Source of the DNA: Clostridiales bacterium
Lineage (GTDB): Bacteria > Bacillota > Clostridia > Peptostreptococcales > Acidaminobacteraceae
Direction of reading: 5' to 3'
Length of the DNA: 32,753 nt
NCBI GenBank assembly: GCA_021107455.1
Contig: JAIOSU010000277.1
Location: 1 to 32,753, forward strand
The first letter of the stretch is position 1, and the number at the start of each line of letters is the position of its first letter. Below are positions 9,247-18,995 of this stretch, in pieces. The notes under the pieces were generated by a model. It made no database searches, was not told where the DNA came from, and saw nothing but the letters and a program-made list of their open reading frames with translations. The position numbers and the translations under genes were made by a program.

Positions 9247-9262
9247 GACCGTTCGAACAGTC
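9247..9262. promoter_or_regulatory. TetR-type operator, copy 1
   Basis: GACCGTTCGAACAGTC near-palindrome upstream of the membrane protein gene. Confidence 0.6.
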
Positions 9263-9312
9263 TGTTTTTATGATAAAGAACAATTCTCGTACTTGACGAG
9301 AATGTGTTCTTT

Positions 9313-9927
9313 TTATTTTGACTTTAAATAGTTCTCCCAAAACTCAATTTGCATATTCCATACGTCATCCAAACGCGTCAATGATGGGTTTAACATATGA
9401 TGTAGACCACCGCCATCTAAAAAGCATAGAATCCCAAGCGCAACGATCTTAATCCGCTCTTTAATTTGCGAATTAACCAACCCTTGATCAGCACAAATCG
9501 AAGTGAGTTGGTGTTCTATCATTTGAAGTAAAAGAGCCGTACTTTCTTCCAGTCTCTTTCTAAAAATTTCAACGAATAGCCCTTCATTGTAAAAAGCATA
9601 AAATGCCTTATAGATCCGCATGTCTTCTTGGCTGCCAAGCAATGCATCACCTAGCTTTGTGAGATAAGTCTTTAAATCCGTCTCATCTACTGAAAATGAC
9701 ATTTCAAATCCTTCGTATATAAAATCATGCACACCAAGTAAAATGGCTTCCTTAGTCTTGAAATGATGAAAAATGTTACTCTTGCTCGTTCCAATGGCTG
9801 CCGCAATCTTTGCAGCTGAAACCTGACCGATACCTTCACTGCTAATGATGTCAATAGCGGCCAATAATATCGAATGTCTCATTTGCTCACCTTTTTTGAG
9901 TCTTTTATCTTCCTTAACGGTATCCAT
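9313..9927 (-). CDS. TetR/AcrR family transcriptional regulator
   Basis: ILLAAIDIISSEGIGQVSAAKIAAAIGTSKSNIFHHFKTKEAIL TetR_N HTH. Confidence 0.9.
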   Translation of the reverse strand: MDTVKEDKRLKKGEQMRHSILLAAIDIISSEGIGQVSAAKIAAAIGTSKSNIFHHFKTKEAILLGVHDFIYEGFEMSFSVDETDLKTYLTKLGDALLGSQEDMRIYKAFYAFYNEGLFVEIFRKRLEESTALLLQMIEHQLTSICADQGLVNSQIKERIKIVALGILCFLDGGGLHHMLNPSLTRLDDVWNMQIEFWENYLKSK

Positions 9928-9955
9928 GAGATCACACTCCTTATAGACACTATAA

Positions 9956-9971
9956 CACTGTTCGTTCGGTC
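9956..9971. promoter_or_regulatory. TetR-type operator, copy 2
   Basis: Minus GACCGAACGAACAGTG; 13/16 identical to copy 1, upstream of tetR. Confidence 0.55.
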
Positions 9972-9982
9972 AGTCAATATTT

Positions 9983-10705
9983 TTATGGTGTAATCAGAGT
10001 ATTTAGTGCTTCTTTTACCACAGAAAAACTCAACCCATTTTCAGTGCAATAACTTTTCACGCTTTGATTCTCAGGTGGCATTTTCGCACCGATAATAGAC
10101 TCGATTTCCTGCACTGAAATACCAAAATCTAGAACTTGTGAAAAGGTAGTATTCCCATTGACTTTCAAGCCTTCTGAATCAGGTTGAGTCTCAACTTCAG
10201 GAATAGCACCACTTACATTAGCTTCAACTTGATGATTTGCTAGATAATCCAGTACTTCTTTCGATCTATTGGGATCTACCTCGAGAAGCACTTGTACCGC
10301 ACTCATGGGAAGAAAAGCATCTGAGTCCTTAATATCCAGCTCTTTCATAATTGCGACAAAGACTTGAACCGACTCATTTCCAATTTCAATGTCTCCTTCT
10401 TGCTCACCATACAAGGATTCCAGATCCTTTGATTTTAGATCTTTTGCTACTTCAACATCTCCTAATTGAAAAGCTTCAACAAGCAATTTGATGTCGATTT
10501 CAAACAAACTGGATATCTCTCCGAAACTATATGATCCCCTAATGTCAAAAGGATCATATGTTCCGGCTCCAGTACCTTCAGTAATTTTTATAGGAACCTT
10601 ATCTGATTCGGTGGACCAAAGTCCGAACCCTTTTGCAATATAAATGCCTCCTATGAGGACAATAACAATCAATACCCCTATGTGACTATTTTTGAGTCTC
10701 ATCAC
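9983..10705 (-). CDS. Membrane-anchored protein associated with NapH-like ferredoxin
   Basis: N-terminal TM; repeated GSYSFGEISSLFEI / GNTTFSQVLDFGISVQEIESIIG modules; overlaps the upstream 4Fe-4S gene by 4 nt. Confidence 0.6.
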   Translation of the reverse strand: MMRLKNSHIGVLIVIVLIGGIYIAKGFGLWSTESDKVPIKITEGTGAGTYDPFDIRGSYSFGEISSLFEIDIKLLVEAFQLGDVEVAKDLKSKDLESLYGEQEGDIEIGNESVQVFVAIMKELDIKDSDAFLPMSAVQVLLEVDPNRSKEVLDYLANHQVEANVSGAIPEVETQPDSEGLKVNGNTTFSQVLDFGISVQEIESIIGAKMPPENQSVKSYCTENGLSFSVVKEALNTLITP

Positions 10706-11538
10706 TTCTCACCCCACTTTATTTCCACCGTTTCTGGAACTGGGCATATATTTTCAGAACTACACTCAAAACAGCTGATACACTGGAGCTGAGAGACCTT
10801 TTTACTGTTTGCGACATCAATATTCATTGGACAAGATTTACTACACAAATCACACGAGATGCATGTGGATTCATTTCTATGAAGTCTAAATATCTTGAAC
10901 TTGTTTGTAAATCCAAGTAGAGCCCCATAGGGACACAAATATTTGCACCAAGGTCTTTCCACAAATAATGAACCGACTGCTGTAAGTGATAAAATCCCTA
11001 GTGCCTGAATCGCCACTTCACCAGTCCAAAAGTTAAACAAAGCATAGTAAGGATCCACATTTGCAAAAACAAGAAGTCCCGTCTTGGCTGTGATATATAT
11101 TACCCATAAAAGTACAAAGATTCTAATGTAACGCATGTACCCATCTAAGCGTGTAGGCACAAAATTATTGTACCTCTTTTTAAAAATTCGCTTACCGATT
11201 TTTCCGATCCATTCTTGAAAAGTCCCAAGAGGACAAATCCACCCACAAAAAACTGGACCTAGTAACACAGCCAGTAGAAATACCAGTCCCATTAATATAA
11301 GTGCTGAACTATGAATCTTTTGGATATAATCTCCCACCGTCAATAAATTGTATATGGATACAACCCCTCCAAATGGACAAATCGAGTGAAGAGAAGCACT
11401 TGATAAAAATGAACTTCCTCCTCCATTTTCCACCAAGAACTTATTAACTGCAATTGTTGATACCAAAAGAAAAAAAACAAGTTGAACCCAATTTCTAAGT
11501 CGCCATTGCCGCTTTTTAGATCTAGCTTTATTCTCCAT
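10702..11538 (-). CDS. NapH/YccM-like polytopic 4Fe-4S binding protein
   Basis: GPVFCGWICPLGTFQEW, WCKYLCPYGAL, CISCDLCSKSCP and CISCFECSSENICP motifs. Confidence 0.88.
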   Translation of the reverse strand: MENKARSKKRQWRLRNWVQLVFFLLVSTIAVNKFLVENGGGSSFLSSASLHSICPFGGVVSIYNLLTVGDYIQKIHSSALILMGLVFLLAVLLGPVFCGWICPLGTFQEWIGKIGKRIFKKRYNNFVPTRLDGYMRYIRIFVLLWVIYITAKTGLLVFANVDPYYALFNFWTGEVAIQALGILSLTAVGSLFVERPWCKYLCPYGALLGFTNKFKIFRLHRNESTCISCDLCSKSCPMNIDVANSKKVSQLQCISCFECSSENICPVPETVEIKWGEK

Positions 11539-11642
11539 CTTAACCCCTCACAACTATATTTTATATTTACTATTTGTGATTATAAATGGTAAATGTGATA
11601 GATTCGTGATAGGATTTGCTTTCCATCATATGGATTCAGTAC

Positions 11643-11668
11643 AAAAAAAGATACCACAACTTTTTAAG
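11643..11668 (-). terminator. Intrinsic terminator overlapping the 3' end of the RDD-like gene
   Basis: Minus ACCACCACTTAAAAAGTTGTGGTATCTTTTTTT. Confidence 0.6.
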
Positions 11669-12188
11669 TGGTGGTAAGACTTTTATTTTTTTTATCTTTT
11701 TTTGATGTTTTGATTTTTTGACCATCTTTTGTTGTAAGATAAACAAGTAGAGAAAAGAATCCCGACTGTACAAATATTGTATCATATGAAAGAATATTCC
11801 CCATTGATATAGTATCCCACGTGTTCATAGCCATGGTATAGAATACTACAAGAAGGACAAAATCAAATATACGATTTTTACCTTTAGGATTGGTCCACTC
11901 TTTTTTACCATCAATTATTTTCTTGCCGACGCTAAGTTCACCCACACTTAAAAATAATGTCTTCTTAGCAAAAACTGAGTGATAGATTATTGAAACAGTA
12001 ATACATATAAGAGGTACCATGAAAAAAAACATAATATTATCTGTTAGTGGTCTATTTATTATTCTAGTCATAAGTGCTAAAATTGCACCGAGTACATATC
12101 CTCCAAAAGCGTAGTCAATGAATCCCGCCAATATAGGGTGACGCTTTATTTTGACCTCTTTAACTTTGATAACTTCCTCTTCGACCAT
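11664..12188 (-). CDS. Membrane protein, possibly RDD-like
   Basis: PILAGFIDYAFGGYVLGAI.. LSVGELSVGKKIIDGKKEWTNPKGKNRIFD pattern, several TM segments. Confidence 0.5.
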   Translation of the reverse strand: MVEEEVIKVKEVKIKRHPILAGFIDYAFGGYVLGAILALMTRIINRPLTDNIMFFFMVPLICITVSIIYHSVFAKKTLFLSVGELSVGKKIIDGKKEWTNPKGKNRIFDFVLLVVFYTMAMNTWDTISMGNILSYDTIFVQSGFFSLLVYLTTKDGQKIKTSKKDKKNKSLTTT

Positions 12189-12331
12189 TCAATGGATCCT
12201 CCTTTATTTGCTGTTTCAATTTCTTTTGATATATGTAATCACATGTAGATACAATTTATTATATAAAAAGAAAAATTGTCATTCTATATACCAAAGTCCT
12301 TTAGAGAGGGACCATGGTCCTTATGTTGCAC

Positions 12332-12375
12332 AAAAAGCGACGAAAATAGAATGTATATCTATCTTGTCGCTTTTT
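12332..12375. terminator. Bidirectional terminator, GCGACG-stem family, copy 1
   Basis: AAAAAGCGAC .. ATAGA/TCTAT inner stem .. GTCGCTTTTT. Confidence 0.7.
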
Positions 12376-12389
12376 TCATACTCACTCTA

Positions 12390-13358
12390 TTACTTTTCAA
12401 ATTTTTCAATAAATCTCATTTTCACCGCAATTAAATCCTCCAAAGAATAGAGATACTGATGAAGTGCAATTCTATTTTGAAGTTGATTGTGACTGGATGG
12501 AAGCTCTGATTCATAAGTGAAATGATGCTTGATGCTGTCAAGCATTTCAATTTGTGAAACGCAAGAATTCAATACTTTGGTGTTGTTGACAAAGTGATCG
12601 GTAAAATCCTTGAGCAGCTCAACTTCCTTTTTCTTCAGAAATTTCAATTTGATGAACTCCTGCATCGTCTTGACCGTGTAGTATTGCTGTTTTCGCATGA
12701 TAAAATACTCGGCATAGTAATTGTTTTCGTGAATATAGTAATTGTTTTTATAATCATAAGCACGTGCCTCAGCCTTTGATAGAACCGTTTTCAGTTTATC
12801 GAGATCTTCTTTGACCACTTCGGTTTTGCATTCGTTCAGAAGACATTTTCCCATATTCTGAAAAATACTGTCAAATAAGTTCTCCACCTCTTTTTGATAA
12901 CCAATGAGTTCATCTTCAATATCCAGTATGAACATATTGATAATAAGAGCCACTGAAACGCCAAGAATCATCAAACTAAATTCATTGAATAAAATGGCTA
13001 TGGAAATCTCCTCAAGAGAGTAAATGTGCATTACCAATACAACATTCAACACAATGGCAATTTTCGTGTCAAACTTATACATCAAAAAGGTGAATATTAA
13101 TATATACAGGGCAAACACAGGCAATGAAAACCCGAAAAATGTAAACAGGACAGATGAAAGCGTCAAAGATACAATTGCAGCCAATAGACGGGTTGCAGCC
13201 AATTTGATGGATTGTTTTTTGGCTGATAGCATACTGACTATCACAATTGTCGCCACAGATGAAGAAAATTCCATTTTCAGAGCCTGAGCAATCAAAATTG
13301 CAATTACAACACCAATAGTTATTTTAAAGCTTTTTATAATTTGTTCTTTGACTAACAT
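12390..13358 (-). CDS. FUSC / aromatic acid exporter family membrane protein
   Basis: N-terminal hydrophobic half (VVIAILIAQALKMEFSSSVATIVIVSML..), C-terminal soluble half typical of ArAE_1-type proteins. Confidence 0.7.
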   Translation of the reverse strand: MLVKEQIIKSFKITIGVVIAILIAQALKMEFSSSVATIVIVSMLSAKKQSIKLAATRLLAAIVSLTLSSVLFTFFGFSLPVFALYILIFTFLMYKFDTKIAIVLNVVLVMHIYSLEEISIAILFNEFSLMILGVSVALIINMFILDIEDELIGYQKEVENLFDSIFQNMGKCLLNECKTEVVKEDLDKLKTVLSKAEARAYDYKNNYYIHENNYYAEYFIMRKQQYYTVKTMQEFIKLKFLKKKEVELLKDFTDHFVNNTKVLNSCVSQIEMLDSIKHHFTYESELPSSHNQLQNRIALHQYLYSLEDLIAVKMRFIEKFEK

Positions 13359-13378
13359 ATATTCACACTTTCATTTTT

Positions 13379-13675
13379 CTATAACGCATTGACTTTTACG
13401 CCCTTAACACTCAGCGACGTGACAAATAGAAAAGTACTTGCTACAAACTCCAGTTTGCTATTGATAGTATTCACATTTTTCATAACATAGACTGTAATGC
13501 CATCACTTTGGTACGAATTGTAATGCTCCAGAACCTCTGGAACCTGATACCCAACTTCGGGCATCGAAAACGATCCACATCAGCCACCTCCGGAACGGAT
13601 TAATGAAACCGTAAGCACTGTTGATTTTTTCTTCTTTAGGAAGCTCTTGACTTCATTGTTGATGATGATTTCCAA
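13379..13675 (-). CDS. Probable selenoprotein (CC/Se-motif type), UGA at 13580-13582 read as Sec
   Basis: TTG start 9 nt after GGAGG. MEIIINNEVKSFLKKKKSTVLTVSLIRSGGG-U-CGSFSMPEVGYQVPEVLEHYNSYQSDGITVYVMKNVNTINSKLEFVASTFLFVTSLSVKGVKVNAL. Single in-frame TGA; the internal ATG used by the ORF track (13564) has no SD. Confidence 0.8.
13538..13582 (-). promoter_or_regulatory. Candidate bacterial SECIS element
   Basis: RNA UGA-UG-UGGA-UCGUUUUCG-AUGCCC-GAAGUU-GGGUAU-CAGGU-UCCA: apical 6-bp stem (one G-U pair) with GU-containing loop 21-26 nt after the UGA, plus a basal UGGA/UCCA pairing. Confidence 0.6.
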
Positions 13676-13690
13676 AATGCTTTACCTCCT

Positions 13691-14911
13691 TCAATTTTCC
13701 ATTATAAGCGATTGATCAAAAAACTCCAATACATAATCATGCTGAATTCTCGCTGATTCCTCTCTGCCGAGTTCTCCTGTGAACCCAATAATACCGGTAA
13801 GACTGGAGAACATATAAGACATAGTGAAGTCAATGTGCGTAGTCCCCTCTATTTGAATCAAACTAGCATCGCTACTCGCCTCTACCAGTGGTTTCAAGTA
13901 ATCATCATTTAGACCACCTTCCCATTGTTCACTTCTTAAAAACAATGCTGGAATCGATAAACCGCCAATCATCTCATCCATACCTAAAGGCTCTACCCAT
14001 GCATCCATCGCGAAAAGTGCCTTCACTCTCGCATCTCGTAGAGCAACTGCAACATCCGCACCACCACCAGTACTGTGCCCTATTAAACCAATTTGTTCAA
14101 AATTCATACTTCCAGTCATGATTTCAGAGTAATTTCCACTGTTGATCGATTCCATTGAATCCAAAACCAGACTTATATCTCCAGCATATGTGAGCACCAA
14201 TTGATTGGCGTAATTTAAAAAATCCGGTGTAGAGTCTCTATCAGGCAATGCACTATTATCGACTTCGGCGGCATAACCATCATTGAAGATTGTCATTTGT
14301 GCGCCGTAAGTATGATCAATTCCAATTACTATATACCCATTACTCGCTAAAAGTTCCGCATAATCATTGTGTAAATTTCTGAAGCCTTTCCAACCGTGAG
14401 ACAAAATGATCACTGGATAGTTGTCTCTATTCTCGCTTATGGGTGCTTCTAAATAAGCATTGGAAAGAACTTTTTCTGTGTGATCGAGTGCGAAAAATGG
14501 AAGTCTCATTTCACTAGCCAGGGATCTAGGCAACTTAATACCATCCTGAAGCCATGCGACACGTTCATGACCACTGACATCATCAGATGGATACCATACT
14601 TGAACCCGTATGCGCCGCTTAGAATCTGTTGAATTGACCTTGTCACCATACATTTCATTTCTATTTGGGTCCACCATATCAAAAGTGACAGTCCCAACGA
14701 AAAATTCGCCTTCCGGTGCGGGTATTTCATATATGGGAAAAGCCATTTTAAGTACTATGGAAATAGCGATTGCAATTGCTCCTAGAACTGCAAACCTTTT
14801 CTTGCTCCTACCCATTATTCTAGTATTTTTGTTCCTCAATATATCAATAATAACTATTAAACCGCTTAATAAAAAGAATAAAAATAAAGGATATAATTGC
14901 CAGTTTGTCAT
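13691..14911 (-). CDS. Alpha/beta hydrolase, membrane-anchored (PAF-acetylhydrolase/dienelactone-hydrolase-like)
   Basis: N-terminal TMs; VIILSHGWKGFRN, IGLIGHSTGGGADVA nucleophile elbow, GTTHIDFT catalytic His. Confidence 0.82.
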   Translation of the reverse strand: MTNWQLYPLFLFFLLSGLIVIIDILRNKNTRIMGRSKKRFAVLGAIAIAISIVLKMAFPIYEIPAPEGEFFVGTVTFDMVDPNRNEMYGDKVNSTDSKRRIRVQVWYPSDDVSGHERVAWLQDGIKLPRSLASEMRLPFFALDHTEKVLSNAYLEAPISENRDNYPVIILSHGWKGFRNLHNDYAELLASNGYIVIGIDHTYGAQMTIFNDGYAAEVDNSALPDRDSTPDFLNYANQLVLTYAGDISLVLDSMESINSGNYSEIMTGSMNFEQIGLIGHSTGGGADVAVALRDARVKALFAMDAWVEPLGMDEMIGGLSIPALFLRSEQWEGGLNDDYLKPLVEASSDASLIQIEGTTHIDFTMSYMFSSLTGIIGFTGELGREESARIQHDYVLEFFDQSLIMEN

Positions 14912-15087
14912 GTATATTTTTCCTCCTTATTGATTCCTTCTTTTGTCTTAATTATACTTCATTTATACTGATTATTATAGATGATGACACATATACTTGT
15001 TTCATAATTGTTAAAATATAAACATTGAGTGAACACGTCTAAAATGTTAGAATATTCTAAATACTATCATTTTATTTTGGAGGATCT

Positions 15088-15714
15088 ATGAACAAGTTAA
15101 TCACTAGATTAAAAGATGAACGCACATTGCTTTTATTGGCTTATTGTTTTAGCGTGCTAAACATTCTATTTGTTAATTTTGTAAATGTAGCACTTTTATC
15201 GAACCAAAATGAGGTCCTTACAATGTGGCTGCCTATATTGCGTGTAGTTTCAAGCGTCGCCTCTATACTAACATTTCTAGCAATATTGACCTTTATCTTT
15301 AAAAAAGCACCCAGGTTTAAATGGATTGGTTATACTTTACTTTTCACAACATTCATAGGCATAACTTACATGAGCAATAGTGCCAGTTTGAATGCTGATT
15401 CGTTGCAACATCCTATCTACATTGTGCTCAATTTAATACATATGTTTCTCAATATCATGATTGCTTACCTCGTTGTTTCGTACCATTTCTGTAGTAGAAA
15501 AATTTTCAACTATGTAATTGCGTTGAAGTTCTTTAGTACCTCTTTGCGCATGGGACTTCCGGTCATATCAGTATTCTTTAGTTCGGGAATCATACGGGTC
15601 ATCACAATCGTATTAATGAATACAGATATGATTCTTAGAATTATGGTCATAGTTGTTTTATTGCTGAGCATATTGTATAAACCTAATGAAAATCTACTTG
15701 AAAATAACCAGTAA
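15088..15714 (+). CDS. Uncharacterised polytopic membrane protein
   Basis: 208 aa, about 6 TM segments, SD GGAGG upstream. Confidence 0.65.
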   Translation: MNKLITRLKDERTLLLLAYCFSVLNILFVNFVNVALLSNQNEVLTMWLPILRVVSSVASILTFLAILTFIFKKAPRFKWIGYTLLFTTFIGITYMSNSASLNADSLQHPIYIVLNLIHMFLNIMIAYLVVSYHFCSRKIFNYVIALKFFSTSLRMGLPVISVFFSSGIIRVITIVLMNTDMILRIMVIVVLLLSILYKPNENLLENNQ

Positions 15715-15732
15715 AGTATTATAAATCATCTT

Positions 15733-15771
15733 AAAAAACCTTCTCCATATCACAAGCGGAGAAGGTTTTTT
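15733..15771. terminator. Bidirectional terminator between convergent genes
   Basis: AAAAAACCTTCTCC / GGAGAAGGTTTTTT perfect 14-bp arms. Confidence 0.85.
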
Positions 15772-15774
15772 GAT

Positions 15775-16023
15775 TTAGAATATCATTTTTCTTACTATCA
15801 CTGATTCAAGTGAAGCGAGCTCTGTTTCCATGGATTTGATTTCATCATCCTTATCAGGCAGGAATTCTAAAAGAATCAATCCTTTTGAGCTGCATTGATT
15901 TGTAGACGCTTCGTGTAGACCAAGTCTAGTCTTGATAATGCAGCCATGTTTTGTCAGAAGCTCTTGAACTTTAATTGCTTCATGCTCCCTATCTCCTACT
16001 TGTATTCCTAATATAACTCGCAT
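15775..16023 (-). CDS. Small ACT/ferredoxin-like fold protein, resembles TM1266 [FeFe]-hydrogenase system regulator family
   Basis: MRVILGIQVGDREHEAIKVQELLTKHGCIIKTRLGLHEASTNQCSSKGLILLEFL; start after GGAGG SD at 16023. Confidence 0.5.
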   Translation of the reverse strand: MRVILGIQVGDREHEAIKVQELLTKHGCIIKTRLGLHEASTNQCSSKGLILLEFLPDKDDEIKSMETELASLESVIVRKMIF

Positions 16024-16221
16024 TAGTACCTCCACTAATTTTGACATGAATTCATGTCTTAATTCGTTCAATACCCACGGATCCTCAAAATAATCGTTTT
16101 TCTTTTAACGAATTTGTCATGTCGTATGTACTCTGTCAGATACCATTTTAGAAAATTCCGTGATATAATTATATGACTTATTGGTAAATCACAAGATTAT
16201 TTAAAAGGTGGTGTTTCAGGC

Positions 16222-17337
16222 ATGTCAACCCTATTCGCACTAGATCTGTTTTCAATTGTGCCACTTCTATTTACAATCAGCCTTGCCAAACGACATATTC
16301 TTGAAAATAAAAAGAATACTTACTATATCGCTGCAGCTTGCATGACCATCATAATTCTGACTCTTGAAATCATTGCCAATTTGATTATCAACTCAAGTGG
16401 TGCTCAACTGGTCGTTGCACATAAAATCGTAAATGTCTTGGGATTTGCTTTGAGCCCGATTGTCCCATTCTTGTTTTTGAAATTTGTTGGTACAACTTCT
16501 CCAGTTTATGATAAGCAAAAACTTTGGGTATTGCCACTGTATCTTAACACTTTGTTATGTATACTCAGTTATTGGATGGGTTTCGTTTTCAAAGTGGACG
16601 CACTTAACCAATATGAAAGAGGCAGTCTATTTTTAGTACCGACATTGGTCTCCCTTTTTTATTTTAGTCTTGTCATATATGAGATCTTGGAAAACCGTGC
16701 AAAGATCGCCAGGCCGGATAAAACGATATTGGTTTTGATTTTTTCGCTCCCCATCCTATCATTTGTATTTCAAATCGCATACCCAAATCTACTACTGATT
16801 TGGCCGAGTGTCTCGTTGAGCTTGCTACTTTACTATATTTATTCCCTGGAAATGCAATACGATTTTGACATACAAACTCAAATCAAGAACCGGACTGCTT
16901 TTGATAAGGAAATGCTCAGGAAATCCGAGCGCAATAATGTCACTTTGTTTGTATTCGATCTTAATAATCTAGAAAGTGTTAACGATCAATTCGGTCATAA
17001 CGAAGGGGATATACTCATCAAGTCATCAGCAACTTTGCTGAATAGATGCTTTATAGAAATTGGTGAAGTATTCCGAATAGGTGGTGATGAATTTTGCGCC
17101 ATTTGTGAGGCTCTGACCGATGAAGATGCTGAAAATGCGCTTCTGACTTTAAAACAATTAATTGATACTTACAACGACAATGTGACAAACAAACTGGAAA
17201 TGGCTCATGGATACGCTCATTATGACCACCTTTCAGGTGAGACAATATACGAGGCACTATCCAGAGCTGACGATTTCATGTATGCCCATAAAGCATATCT
17301 AAAAGCCACATTCGGACGAAGAGCCACCGATCAATAA
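16222..17337 (+). CDS. Membrane GGDEF domain diguanylate cyclase
   Basis: Multi-TM N-terminus; C-terminal [19 protein letters not shown] and [10 protein letters not shown] motifs. Confidence 0.88.
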   Translation: MSTLFALDLFSIVPLLFTISLAKRHILENKKNTYYIAAACMTIIILTLEIIANLIINSSGAQLVVAHKIVNVLGFALSPIVPFLFLKFVGTTSPVYDKQKLWVLPLYLNTLLCILSYWMGFVFKVDALNQYERGSLFLVPTLVSLFYFSLVIYEILENRAKIARPDKTILVLIFSLPILSFVFQIAYPNLLLIWPSVSLSLLLYYIYSLEMQYDFDIQTQIKNRTAFDKEMLRKSERNNVTLFVFDLNNLESVNDQFGHNEGDILIKSSATLLNRCFIEIGEVFRIGGDEFCAICEALTDEDAENALLTLKQLIDTYNDNVTNKLEMAHGYAHYDHLSGETIYEALSRADDFMYAHKAYLKATFGRRATDQ

Positions 17338-18257
17338 GATTGGGGCTCTTCAGCTCTTGATCGTAAAATCTTCTCCATCGCTTTACCTCTAGCAAGTTCA
17401 TCAACCAACTTATCGAGATATCGAATTTTTTGCATCAACTCGTCCTCAATTTCCTCTACCCTATAGCCGCAAATCACACCCTTGATCAAAGAAGCATTTT
17501 CATTAAACTTTGGGGCTTCATCAAAGAAATTTTCAAAATTGACTTCATGATCCAGTTGCTTCTGAAAACTGAGTGAATCATAGCCTGTGAGCCAAAATAT
17601 TATCTCATCCACCTCTGCTTTGGTTCTTCCCTTTTTTTCTGCCTTTTGGATATACAGCGGATAGACACTTGCAAATGACATATTAAATATTTTTGGTGTT
17701 TTCGCTTTGGAATCTTTTTTTACATCCATCAAAAAACCTCCCCATTCAAGTTCTAATTTGTCGGTAGTTTCTTGCCAATACTGCATTCGTTCAATATAGT
17801 AATCAATCTTTTCCGTTACGGGATCTGCAAAATCATTGATCCCATACTTCAAAACCATGGCTGTTAATTCATACATTGGTAAACCTATGGCATGTCCGGA
17901 GGTGTGTACTGTTGCACCCGCATGACCAATGGCATGACAAAGAGCACCATACTCAGCATCATCAATTTCTTTCGCTACTGCATGGGAGTCCAAAATCGCA
18001 CGTTTAGCAGTTGGCATCTTGATTTTGCCCCTCGCCCACGTTTCACAAATCTCAAGGCAAGTTCTAGGTCTACTCTCGTCAGGATATTTTGATTCCAACT
18101 GCTTAAGAGTCAATTTGGCACAATCTAGCGCCCACATTACAAGCGTTCTATGATTTTGCCTCTGAATCAAGTCATTCAAGTTTTGTAAACAAAGGCTTTC
18201 GCGTGAAAATAAAATTTTGTTTTTTTTCCTGAATCTTTTTTCTATATCTGCGTACAT
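17331..18257 (-). CDS. Fusion: Imm5-like putative immunity domain + DUF2200 domain
   Basis: N-terminal [55 protein letters not shown] (Imm5-like). C-terminal [41 protein letters not shown] (DUF2200). Confidence 0.78.
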   Translation of the reverse strand: MYADIEKRFRKKNKILFSRESLCLQNLNDLIQRQNHRTLVMWALDCAKLTLKQLESKYPDESRPRTCLEICETWARGKIKMPTAKRAILDSHAVAKEIDDAEYGALCHAIGHAGATVHTSGHAIGLPMYELTAMVLKYGINDFADPVTEKIDYYIERMQYWQETTDKLELEWGGFLMDVKKDSKAKTPKIFNMSFASVYPLYIQKAEKKGRTKAEVDEIIFWLTGYDSLSFQKQLDHEVNFENFFDEAPKFNENASLIKGVICGYRVEEIEDELMQKIRYLDKLVDELARGKAMEKILRSRAEEPQSY

Positions 18258-18862
18258 CGTCTATACCTAAACGGCTCTGCAACTGTCTTTCTAAAAAAGG
18301 CAATGATCGGTCCCATGAAAAATGCGGTCACGAGAGTACCAATTCCAACAGTAGCCCCTAACGAAAACCCGATCAAAGTACAAATCAAATCTGTTCCTAT
18401 ACGGCAATACTGGAATTTAGCTACCTTCTTTTCCGCCATCACAAGTGCAACAGCATCATATGTCGACACTCCCAAATCTCCTGTAAAATAAATGGCCGCA
18501 CCAAAACTGATTGCCAATATTCCTGTTCCAAGTGCCAAAATTCTCACTAATATCGTAGGATCCGGAATCATCATCCCGAACAACAAGGATGAATATTCTA
18601 CCACATACCCCAGTAAAAAAATGTTGATCATCGTACCAAGGCCGATCTTCGTCCGATCAACAAAATAAATTACGACCAGCATCAGCAAATTGAGAAGCAT
18701 ATAAAATGTCCCGTAACCGATCCTAGTCAATCCCCAAACTCCATGTGCGAACACTTGAAAAGGGTCCATCCCGAAAAGCGAGAAATTGAACAGCCCTACA
18801 CTAAAACCACAAATCAAGACACCACCTACGGTCATCAAAACACGTCTTTGTTTTTCATTCAT
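18242..18862 (-). CDS. YczE/YyaS/YitT family membrane protein
   Basis: [29 protein letters not shown] and [12 protein letters not shown] signatures. Confidence 0.75.
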   Translation of the reverse strand: MNEKQRRVLMTVGGVLICGFSVGLFNFSLFGMDPFQVFAHGVWGLTRIGYGTFYMLLNLLMLVVIYFVDRTKIGLGTMINIFLLGYVVEYSSLLFGMMIPDPTILVRILALGTGILAISFGAAIYFTGDLGVSTYDAVALVMAEKKVAKFQYCRIGTDLICTLIGFSLGATVGIGTLVTAFFMGPIIAFFRKTVAEPFRYRRCTQI

Positions 18863-18930
18863 AATCTATCTGCCTTTCACATGGTTCATCATTTTTTATA
18901 TTTACTAGAATTATATCACTTTTTGATTCG

Positions 18931-18977
18931 AAAAAAGCGACGATCATAGAAGAATCTTCTAACATCGTCGCTTTTTT
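18931..18977. terminator. Bidirectional terminator, GCGACG-stem family, copy 2
   Basis: AAAAAAGCGACGAT .. AGAAGA-A-TCTTCT inner stem .. ATCGTCGCTTTTTT. Confidence 0.8.
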
Positions 18978-18995
18978 AGTTATTTCATTATTTGA

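Noticed and set aside
13379-13564. 61-aa ORF as listed in the track, as an independent gene
   Set aside because: No SD before its ATG; the same frame extends upstream through a UGA to a start with a perfect SD.
16072-16221. c-di-GMP riboswitch upstream of the GGDEF gene
   Set aside because: No GEMM-like conserved sequence found in this leader; only an AT-rich promoter-like region.
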